Shown: piece after piece, positions 55,542 through 64,000 of the stretch
Layout of the letters: each line of letters opens with the position of its first letter
How positions within the stretch are numbered: position 1 is the first letter of the stretch
Source of the DNA: Peronospora farinosa
Lineage: Eukaryota > Oomycota > Peronosporomycetes > Peronosporales > Peronosporaceae
Length of the DNA stretch: 64,000 nt
Direction of reading: 5' to 3'
NCBI GenBank assembly: GCA_947646735.1
Contig: CANTFK010000633.1
Span: forward strand, 310,001 to 374,000
Position numbers and translations under genes: made by a program
Notes under the pieces: model-generated
Databases searched by the model: none
What the model saw: only the letters and a program-made list of their open reading frames with translations
Told to the model about the DNA's origin: nothing

Positions 55542-55639
55542 GCTGCTCAGTTAATTTTAACTGAGCAGGTTCGGAGTTACGCCGTTGGTCGAAAAGAATC
55601 TTTCTGCGACTCGTGCTTACGTTGAGGTAAGCGCAACTT

Positions 55640-55652
55640 AAAGAGGGGGTGA
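55640..55652 (+). promoter_or_regulatory. Polypurine tract of the gypsy element
   Basis: AAAGAGGGGGTGA immediately precedes the 3' LTR, as expected for the plus-strand primer. Confidence 0.8.
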
Positions 55653-55971
55653 TGTAATGGGGCAACCTATTACATGAGTAGTTATAGGATTAATACATAA
55701 TTACATAAGTAGGCATAAGGCAGTATCCGATTAGCGGATACTGCGCGTCATTTTATTATTGGTTTATTATTGGGGTGCCAGACCCAATAATTAGCCAATA
55801 ATAAATTGACTTCCATATTGAGTGGTTCCCATGAGCTAGGGAACATATTCACACTTACTGCGAATTAAAACTATAACAAAAATAAAACAGAGTTATATTT
55901 ACGAGTTGATGAAGAGCGCTTCCTCAACGCCCTTTTAGTGTAAGACGGTAACGGGTCCTTAGCCCGTTACA
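55653..55971 (+). repeat. 3' LTR of the gypsy element
   Basis: 319 bp, same termini as the 5' copy, followed by the target duplication ATCTA. Confidence 0.95.
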
Positions 55972-55982
55972 ATCTAACCACC

Positions 55983-56073
55983 TGTTCCGGAGAAGACATA
56001 TATATTTTGCCCCCCCCCGTTGAAATAGACATGTGGCTAGACTCAAGCGCGGGCGAAAACCCTGAATATATTC
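55983..56073. repeat. TG...CA repeat, copy 2, left part
   Basis: Starts TGTTCCGGAG and aligns with 40481 onward. It is interrupted after TATTC by the copia element and resumes at 61445. Confidence 0.65.
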
Positions 56074-56475
56074 TGTAAGATTGTAGTGAAGTAGTGGTGC
56101 ACTTGTGCACGTAGAGGTAGAAGTAAAAGTGAATGTATTAGAATGTTATCTTCGTTCGGTAACACTATAATACAACATGCACTGCAACTTGACCATAACA
56201 TGTTTGCGTCCGTCTTCTACGTCGTCGTCATGTCGCTCAACGGTCATGTCGCCACCTCGTCCCATCACCTGGTCCGATCTTATCGTAACGCCTGTCACGA
56301 CACCTGTCACCATCGTAGCCCTGTCTCACCATCTGTCACCATCGTAACCTTGTCTCACCACATGTTAAGATATGTGTGACTTTGACCAATCAGGTGTCAC
56401 CGTCACATGTTATACCTGTTGAACCTGTAACATAACAATGACTGACACGACGTTTCTGAACAGGCATTTCTAACA
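56074..56475 (-). repeat. 3' LTR of the copia element (402 bp)
   Basis: On the minus strand TGTTAGAAATGCC...CTTACA. The stop codon of pol (TAG at 56472-56470) lies inside the LTR. Confidence 0.95.
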
Positions 56476-59400
56476 CTCCTCCTCGGTGTCAGCCTGAGTG
56501 GTCTTTAACCCGAACATTGCACGTAGCTCTTCCATTCTTGGCGCCGGCAATGACTTCGTCAAGATATCGGCCATCATGTCTTGGGACTTGACAAATCTTG
56601 GAGCCACGATCCCATCTTTCGCGTAGTTGCAGATGAACTTGAACCTGATGTCCACGTGCTTGGCGCTTGACGTGCTCTTCTCCGACTCTATCTGCTTGAT
56701 AGCCGCTTGATTGTCCATCCACATCGGCTTCGGCTTGATCACGTTCAACTTCAATTCGTCGAACAGTGCCTTCATATTTAGTAGCTCGCGTCCGGCTTGA
56801 GACGCCGCGATGAATTCTGCCTCCATGGTGCTCAGCGACACACCAGACTGCTTCTTGCACATCCAAAGGACAATAGAGCCATCCATGGTAAGGACACAAC
56901 CAGACACAGACTTACGGTCCGACTTGTCTGCCGCAAAATCCGCGTCGCTCCAGCTCTCGATACGCATGTCCTTGGGTGTCGATCCATTTCCCCCCAGATG
57001 TAGCTTCAGATCCTTCGACATCTTCAAGTAGCGCATGATCCTTTTGGCAGTCTTCCAATCCTTGGTCGTCGGCTTGTGTGTTTGTCTTGTTGCCTTGTGC
57101 ACTGCAAAGCAAATATCCGGCCGCGTGCACCTTGCGATCCACAGTAGACTTCCCACCATCGACTGGAAAGACTTCACGCTTGGGTCGTTCTTTGCACTCC
57201 TTTTTGGCAGAAAGTCTTGAGCATCCTCATCCTCGAGATTGCATTCGTCGCCTATAGGAGTCCTCACTCCGTTCGCCGAGTCCAGTCCGAACTCCTTCAA
57301 CAGCAACTCGATCGTCACTTGTTGGTCCAGAATGTACCCCTTGGACTCGTCCAGTTTGATGCGAAGTCCTAAAAACTTGTTTACCGCGCCCAGATCCTTG
57401 ATTGACAAACTCGCCATGTCCTTGAAGAAGTTTTTTTACTGCGCTTGGATCAGTTCCTGTGACGAGCAAATCATCGACGTAGACTCCGACCACTGTGCAT
57501 GTATCTCCTACGTACTTGAAATACAAACACATGTCTGTCGTACATTGTCGGAACCCGCTCTGTTGCAACTTGGAATCTAGTAGTTTGCTCCAGAGTCTTC
57601 CAGCCTGCTTGAGTCCATATAGTGACTTCTTCAAAAGCAGTGCTAAGTCATTCGTCGACCTTTTTCCCAGACCCTTGATCTTTTCTTCGTCTATGGTCAT
57701 ACCTTTTGGCACCTTCATGTATATGTCCAAATGCTCCTCCTTTTCTGCCTTGACGTATGCATTCGGCACGTCACCATGTCGAGCTGGTACCTTCCAACGT
57801 CTTGATAGCATCAAGATCATCTTCACCGTGCTCAAGTCCATCACCGCTGCAAAAGTGAGGTTGTAGTCTACTCCAAAGACTTGTTCGTTTCCACAGACGA
57901 CCAGACGAGCCTTGTACCGCTCTATGTCCCCGTTCGCATCGGTTTTGGTCTTGTACACCCACTTGTTGTGGAGAACTTGCGCATCCTTGGGTGGTGCAAC
58001 GATCGTCCAGACATCGTTCGCCTTTAACGACGTCCAGTTATTCGGTCATGGCGATCTTCCACTCTTGATGTTGCTTGCTCTTGACTGCTTCTCCATAGTG
58101 CTTGGGGTCTTGCATTATAATTACATTTACCACATCTTGTTTTTCAGCAGGACCTTTATTCGAAGGCTCTTCAACCTGTTGCTTGCTGGTTGACCTTGTA
58201 CCATGTCGCTCTCTCGTCCATCCGGATTTTCGACCCTTGAGTCCTTTCGTGACCCGTTTTTTGACGCTTGATTGCACTTGAACATCCGGTTGATCATCAT
58301 TGGGTGACTCCTCCTGATGGTCGACTCTCTTCAAGTCGGACTTGACTTGTTCATTTTGCTCATCCGAAAGTGTTTCAATGTTTTGCACATGTTGTGTTAC
58401 CACAACCACCTTGTTTTTGGGGATGTACACTTTGTAACCCTTCGTCTCGCCACTTTTGCCAATTATTATGCCTGCCTTCCCACGCTCTCCAAGTGACTTG
58501 TTTTTTGTATGGACATGAACCGTGCATGCAGAACCGAACACCACGATGTCATTCAGCATAGGCACTTTCTTCGTCAAAAATTCCATTGGGGATACACCAC
58601 CAGGATTCGACTTGGTTCGGCTCCGGTTGAGTATGTAAGTCGCGTACTCAGCAGCATCACCCCAGAAAGAAAGGGGTAGGTTCGAGGCGAACACCATGCT
58701 TCTTACCATATTCATTATAGTACGATGCATCCGTTCAGCCTTACCATTACTGGCTTGGTTTCTGGCTTCGCTCACTTGACGTGATACGCCAGTCCCTTTG
58801 CAAAACACATCCAATGTCTTGTATTCGCCACCTCCGTCCGTGCGTAGCACGTGGATCTTGCAATTAAATTCTCGTTCGAAACTCACAAGGAACTGCTTGA
58901 ACTTGAGTGCAGCAATATCTTTAGACTTGGCCAGAAACACACGGCAATAATTTGATCGGTGGTCAATAAAATTGACTAGGTAACGATTTCCCAGTCGGTC
59001 TCGTGTGGTTATCGGTCCCTTGAGATCAGAGCATATCACTCCACCTATCACGTCGATAGGTGAGTTCATGCCCGTGTCCTTTTTCGACTGTGCTTTCTTG
59101 ACTTGTTTTCCTTTAGCACACGCCAGGCAATTCATGCGTGTCAGGTCAGTCAGCTTAATAGCCGACCCCGGGTCTCTGGCCATCTTGATGATAGTATCGA
59201 AACAGAGATGGCCCAACCGGCGATGAAAGTGCATCAAGGTACCACTCTGAACATCCGAATCGGATTCATATTCAGGTGAATTAAGTACAGCCATCATCGC
59301 TTCCCGTGATGTGCTTGAAACGGTGTTACCGGGTCTCATCACCGTGACAACCAACACATTGTTGTTGCATTCAACATCCATTACCGGTGCACCTCCGACC

Positions 59401-61004
59401 CCAGAGGTCAACACACGCCTCCCTCCTCGATATTCGAGTATACATCCTTTAGCCTCGAGCTTACCATATGATATGATATTTCGCTCGAGGTTTGCAGCAT
59501 ACTGAACATCGAGGAGCCGAATGGTGTTCACAACTCCCAGTGCGACAACTTCAATGTCGACACTTCCTTGCATGGTGATTCTCAGCACGCCTCCATCAGT
59601 GGCTGCCGTCAAACATTCACTCTGACAGTCTTTCGGATTAACCAGCAGACTTAAATCGTTTACCAAATGTCTACTGGACCCACTGTCAAGGATCCAATTG
59701 TTGTCTTGAATATTTTCACCATTGCCAATTGCAAAGGTAAAGCTTGCCCTTGGTATCTTCTTCTTCAGTTGCGGGCACATCGACCTGATGTGTCCGACTT
59801 CCCCGCACTTGTAACACGTGCGCTGGTCACCTTCACCGAAGGTTGATTTTACCTTAGCCTTGACCCTGTCCTTCGGTTCCTTCCTTGTTTCGACAGCGTT
59901 TACAACATCGCGCCCAAGATTCTTTGCATGAGTGTCGATCTCCGTCGACTGCGCGAATTGAGCCAGTTCTTCAGCTTGACGTAAGGGGTCGGTACGATGC
60001 ATATCCAACCTGGACAACATGGTCGTACGCATAAGCGGGTCTGCATAGTGGCCGATGTTGTCAAGCACCAGGTTGTCCGCCCCTCCGCATGCATCACTCA
60101 CGGCCGTCAGGTATAAAAAGTGGTCCGTCCAACTTCTGTGAGTTGCCTTTGGCGCCGTGAACAATTTCATGCTCTGGGCAGGTGATATCTTGGTGTTGAA
60201 AGTCTGAAGCAACCTTTGCATAGCATGCTCCAAGGTTTGGCTTTCAGACCACCAAGTCTCCACCTGCCGACGGTAATACGTCTGCGCCTTGCCGGCCAGG
60301 TGTTGTCCTAAGACATCCACCTTGATGTCTTCCGACCACGTGAATCCACACGCACGCTCGGCAAAACCAACTTGACGCACAAATTCCTTGCCCCATCCGA
60401 GGAAACCACTACCAAGGCCATGGTATAGTTCCTTCCCATCAAAAGGTTGTAGTGCAAGCTTCCGATGTTGCGCGTCTGGCATCCCCACAACCTGTTGTCC
60501 CAGGTTGGCATGCATCACGTTCGGCATACCCGCGCCGGGGTAATAGCCTGGCATCCCTGCCATAAAATGCGCAGGTTCCGGCGCTTGTCCCATGTTGCGG
60601 TCTGCTTCAACATGGCCTGCTCGATGATTTGCATCATCAGCTTCGTAGTGTCGCCTGGCTCCAAAGTACGTAGCCGGCGACACGTCGTTCGGTGACCTCT
60701 TCCGGGGAGGGGTAAGTTCCAAAGCCTGGATGTTTATCCCTCCACCCGCTCCCAGAGCCGAACCAAAGACGCTTGACTCCGCAGAGTCCTTCCGGTGTCC
60801 ACCGGCATGCTCCTTCTGAGAGACCTCCATCCGATTCAGCCGATCAGATAGGTCTCCGAGCATGGCAAGCACCTTGCCCAGTGCCGCATCAGGCACTGCC
60901 GACTTTTCTTCGAGGTGGTCGTCGTTAACCCGATTAGGGTCGCCGACTGCCACGTTAGGCATAGCCTGTTTGGGCTTGCCCACAACACGTTCCGTTGGGC
61001 TCAT
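56470..61004 (-). pseudogene. Copia gag-pol polyprotein, two breaks
   Basis: Starts at ATG 61004 (MSPTERVVGKPKQA). The gag domain is followed by the knuckle CYKCGEVGHIRSMC (about 59800), protease WILDSGSSRHLV (about 59680), and the integrase zinc motif (HRRLGHLCFDTII, CLACAKGK). Integrase core motifs are VICSDLKGPI, LRTDGGGEYK and the SNGKAERMHR glutamate. A stop at 58040-58038 and a frame change within about 25 bp separate this from RT (DVWTIVAPPKDAQVLHNKW, YGLKQAGRLWSKLL, VVGVYVDDLLVTG). A second frame change sits at a seven-A run (57437-57431); downstream come DLGAVNKFLGLRI and RNase H (SDADFAADKSDRKSVSG, LSTMEAEFIAAS) to 56470. Confidence 0.92.
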
Positions 61005-61008
61005 AACC
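60993..61008 (-). promoter_or_regulatory. Copia primer-binding site, half-tRNA type, containing the gag start codon
   Basis: Directly inside the 5' LTR the minus strand reads GGTTATGAGCCC. This is not a complement to a tRNA CCA end. It is complementary to the anticodon arm GGGCTCATAACC of Met tRNA (that exact arm is known in yeast initiator tRNA), as in Ty5 and Drosophila copia. The ATG of gag is the CAU-complement inside it. Confidence 0.6.
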
Positions 61009-61439
61009 TGTAAGATTGTAGTGAAGTAGTGGTGCACTTGTGCACGTAGAGGTAGAAGTAAAAGTGAATGTATTAGAATGTTATCTTCGTTCGCTAACAC
61101 TATAATACAACATGCACTGCAACTTGACCATAACATGTTTGCGTCCGTCTTCTACGTCGTCGTCATGTCGCTCAACGGTCATGTCGCCACCTCGTCCCAT
61201 CACCTGGTCCGATCTTATCGTAACGCCTGTCACGACACCTGTCACCATCGTAGCCCTGTCTCACCATCTGTCACCATCGTAACCTTGTCTCACCATCTGT
61301 CACCATCGTAGCCTCGTCTCACCACATGTTAAGATATGTGTGACTTTGACCAATCAGGTGTCACCGTCACATGTTATACCTGTTGAACCTGTAACATAAC
61401 AATGACTGACAAGACGTTTCTAAACAGGCATTTCTAACA
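61009..61439 (-). repeat. 5' LTR of the copia element (431 bp)
   Basis: 29 bp longer than its partner through an extra tandem unit containing CACCATCGTAGCC and TCTCACCATCTGT (61225-61325). Confidence 0.95.
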
Positions 61440-61444
61440 TATTC

Positions 61445-61855
61445 GGCCTGTGGGTTTGTCTCGAGTAGCACCCCCCCAAAGACCCGCTATCGAAAGCGGT
61501 GTCTTCCACCTAACGGTTCGGAAGCAAAGCAAAGACAAGGTGGTTTACATCCCTGAGACAACCAAGGAAAAGGCCAGGGACGACAAGCTCCCGGAAGAAT
61601 TTAGTTATAAGTCCACTTTCGACTAGGTCGATCAAGTGGCCACCTACCGGCCCACCGAGTGAAGCATATCCACTAAGACCCCCCCCCCAAGTCTACCTCT
61701 TTCAAGGCAGACATCTACATCCTCACCCAACTTCTCCGATGAGTGCAACCCGCCAGCCGACGGGTACAAAAGGTAAAAGATGGTCCATACGCGGCATCGG
61801 GGTACCCCTACGAAAGTCGGCAGTCCAGCACAATGAGTAGTTTGGGGTGTCATCA
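61445..61855. repeat. TG...CA repeat, copy 2, right part
   Basis: Continues the repeat begun at 55983; it aligns with 40563-40972 (CACCTACCGGCCCACCGAGT shared) and ends GGTGTCATCA. Together with the left part it makes about 502 bp. Confidence 0.7.
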
Positions 61856-61946
61856 CTCAGTTCCACAAACCCACTACACGACAAATGTGCCAGCGACGCT
61901 ACGTTGATGACATACTTAAGCGTTTTGACATGAGGACTGCAAAGAT

Positions 61947-62153
61947 ATGATAAACCCGAAGAATATTATTTCTCTTCTCATTTCAAGTAACGCAACATTT
62001 AGGGTCGAGACTCTATACCGTGAAGCAGTGGGTGCTCTCATGCACTTGGTGACCGCGACACAACCGGACATTGCGTTTGATGTAGGTTACGTATTGCATT
62101 ATCGAATGATTAGATGCAGGCATGCACCGTGTGATTGCAAGCAGATAGTGTAA
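61947..62153 (+). pseudogene. Copia reverse-transcriptase scrap
   Basis: YREAVGALMHLVTATQPDIA (about 62015-62080) corresponds to the conserved Y-x-x-x-V-G-S-L-M-Y-L...R-P-D-I region of copia RT/RNase H. Only about 40 codons are recognisable, unrelated in detail to the young element. Confidence 0.7.
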
Positions 62154-62590
62154 GCAACTATATATACAAACTTCGTTCTTCTGCACAAGTAGTTTTAGCA
62201 GTAGTCGTATCTACTAGCAGGTACAATTGACATCTCACTAAAACCTTTGAGGGTTCAAAAATTGTGGAAAGATTTCGGACGATGATTCGAATGGACACAA
62301 AATGCTCGATGATCACAGCCAGTTAGCAATCAGAGATAAATTCTGGGACATCAAGATCTAGAAGCATTCCAATAGAATTCAAAGAAGACATGTACAAGCT
62401 ACGACTCTTCATGTCAAAAATTCTAACGGAATGTGACCAGCTTTGTTTTGTATAGGTTATTGTATTATTATTATAGCATTGAAATTGGTATCTATTATCA
62501 AAGTACACGAATAAAGCAGCGTAGAAGACGACGATCGTTTTCTGACATTTTAGTAACTGTGATTGCTGAGGAGCACATTGACGTGCATGT

Positions 62591-62665
62591 ACGTCCTGTG
62601 TGAAGTTTGGACAGTACGTCCTGTGTGACGTTTGGACAGTACGTCCTGTGTGAGGTTTAGACAGT
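62591..62665. repeat. Three 25-bp tandem units
   Basis: Units of the type ACGTCCTGTGTGAAGTTTGG plus ACAGT, three copies with one to three differences; a fourth decayed start follows. Confidence 0.9.
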
Positions 62666-62672
62666 AGGTCCA

Positions 62673-64000
62673 ACGGTTCAAAGAGATGGGTTGCATCTTT
62701 TTATGAACGAGCCGACTCTATATTTCCATTGCCAAGGCCAATGGCTACTTCTTGTAAGCAAACACTTCACCCAAAACCTCTTGTTGTTTGAGCCTTCTAA
62801 TGATGTTCACGCAAATCGAGCTGTCTCTGGTCTGAGCAAAGGTTTGTCCATGTCGAGCAGCCGGCGTTGACAATCCATAGCTTGGACAAAAGTATATAAT
62901 ATATTACTATGAACCCATCTTCACCAGCGATGGTGAAGATGGGGTCAACGCTGCACATCCGTAGCCAGTTTGTAAGGGCAGGATGGGCACCAGCCGTCGG
63001 CCTGGACCCTACCGTAGGGTCCCTACCCGGATCGGCGTTGCCCACAATGTAGCAGCGGCGAGCATAACACTGGCCTTGGCAATCAAGCCGTCGCGCCCCA
63101 ACCGTCACGCCACAGCACCACCCATTCTGTCAGGTCGCCCTTGGCTTTATCTCTATCAGCGGCTAGATTCAAGGTGCCTGGGCGCTAGAAACCACTTCAT
63201 GTTGTCCTCTTGACCATCCGAAAAACAGGCGCAGTAGTTAGGTGACGTCTGAACAATCACAGTCTTTTTCTTGCCAGTGCATGCTCGACGTATACGTTTG
63301 TGTACGTGACCTCCTTGTTCAGAATCGCCAATGCTTATAGCCTGTATATTATAATACATCTTGCCTTCCGAAATATTAAAAGCCCAACACCACAAAAAAA
63401 TAATGAATTGGTCGATTTTTTTAAGTTCAAGGAAACGCTATGGTACGGCATTTTGTACGTCATTATAATGCGGCTTTGTTCTTTTGTTATTCTAAAACAG
63501 GAATGGATTGATCTCTGATGCTGAAGTATAAGTAGTTGACTCGAACGACGTGGTAATAGCTAAGATATTGCGGTGGAATCGAAACGTATTTTGCTGGTAG
63601 CGACTTTGGTTTCTTGACAGTTGCACCGTAGAAATGGGTGCTTGGAATACGCTTTCATTGCTGAACAGCGATGCAAGCGCCGCAGTCAAGTTTGTGATCA
63701 AGTGATTGTGACATCAGATGATTTGAACTGTTTCTGGCTGGAGGGGAACTGAACCATTTAGTAGCAAGAATCTGTTGGAATTAAGGACAACACCGTGCAT
63801 TCTGATCACCTTGTGACTAGTGTCACTGGGAGTATAAATGTAGCTTTTGACAAGCTCGTAACACAATCTAATGACTCTGTTTGCATTATGGTGTGAATGT
63901 CCAGGCGGACCGGGGTCCCGCCATTCTCTTAATGGTACAGCAATTTTAAATATCACCGAGACTTGAGTTTTTATGTCGCGAAAGAGAACACCAGTAGAAA
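62673..64000. other. Right-end sequence without identified gene
   Basis: No gene recognised. Two short perfect dyads occur: CATCTTCACC...GGTGAAGATG at about 62919-62944 and GGACCCTACCGTAGGGTCC at about 63003-63021. Open frames are short and lack motifs. Confidence 0.4.

Larger units (their letters stand above)
48230..55971 (+). mobile_element. Complete-length Ty3/gypsy chromovirus-type element, inactive
   Basis: Structurally full 7742-bp element. It has identical-length 319-bp LTRs (about six substitutions), a 5-bp target duplication ATCTA (48225-48229 and 55972-55976), a primer site just inside the left LTR and a purine tract before the right LTR. Coding order is gag with CCHC knuckle, protease, a spacer with 66-bp repeats, RT, RNase H, integrase with GPF/GPY-type end, and a chromodomain. 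Many stops and frame changes rule out its own activity. LTR divergence near 2% indicates a fairly recent insertion. An antisense coding region occupies the 3' end. Confidence 0.95.
56074..61439 (-). mobile_element. Young Ty1/copia element
   Basis: 5366 bp on the minus strand. LTRs of 402 bp (56074-56475) and 431 bp (61009-61439) differ by only three substitutions plus one 29-bp repeat unit. The target duplication TATTC is at 56069-56073 and 61440-61444. A purine tract (GAGGAGGAG on the minus strand) borders the 3' LTR. Internal domain order gag, protease, integrase, RT, RNase H is that of copia. Two coding breaks make this copy non-autonomous as sequenced. Confidence 0.95.

Noticed and set aside
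56143..56379. Frame repeated at 61078-61311
   Set aside because: Both lie inside the copia LTRs and are duplicated because the LTRs are duplicated.
1..64000. Secreted RXLR or Crinkler effector genes
   Set aside because: No frame combined a signal peptide with RXLR-EER or LFLAK-type motifs.

Overview
The window reads as nuclear DNA of an oomycete, most likely Peronosporales (Phytophthora or a downy mildew). This is inferred from gene content: WRKY19-like Cys/His finger repeats, a START plus FYVE-like protein, ankyrin repeats of the oomycete style, short GT-AG introns of roughly 55-115 bp, and chromodomain Ty3/gypsy and Ty1/copia elements. No database search was possible, so species and accession are unknown.

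Left part (1-38,400): a gene-rich block cut by decayed sequence. Genes that look intact are TFIIF beta, uroporphyrinogen-III synthase, a 51-aa membrane protein, a WRKY19-like zinc-finger protein, a helical unknown protein, an E(z)/EZH histone methyltransferase, an RBBP6-type DWNN/zinc-knuckle/RING protein with a long RS tail, a START-FYVE protein, an ankyrin protein, a Polo-like kinase, a TMEM222/RTE1-family membrane protein and a WW plus C2HC-finger protein. Broken genes sit among them: a kinase relic at the left edge, an RBR-type E3 whose RING2 lies in another frame, a PTC7-type PP2C phosphatase with several lesions, and a partial copy of the START-FYVE gene. Three head-to-head gene pairs are separated by only 142-144 bp between start codons and probably share promoters. 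A perfect 10 x 19-bp minisatellite and three hairpins lie in the spacers.

Right part (38,400-64,000): nested retrotransposons. In order there are gypsy gag and protease relics, a TG...CA repeat of about 0.5 kb, and a heavily decayed gypsy ending in a 332-bp LTR. Next comes a structurally complete chromovirus-type gypsy (48,230-55,971; 319-bp LTRs, duplicated target ATCTA). It is followed by a young copia on the minus strand (56,074-61,439; duplicated target TATTC) that split a second copy of the 0.5-kb repeat. Copia scraps and small repeats finish the window.

The most unusual signal is an antisense coding region at the 3' end of both gypsy copies. Its protein has a conserved N-terminal block, a Cys/His cluster, an Arg/Ser-rich middle and a coiled-coil tail. 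It runs opposite to the chromodomain end of pol and into the pol-LTR spacer, and it is recognisable in two diverged copies. The copia start codon also lies inside a sequence complementary to a Met-tRNA anticodon arm, which suggests half-tRNA priming.
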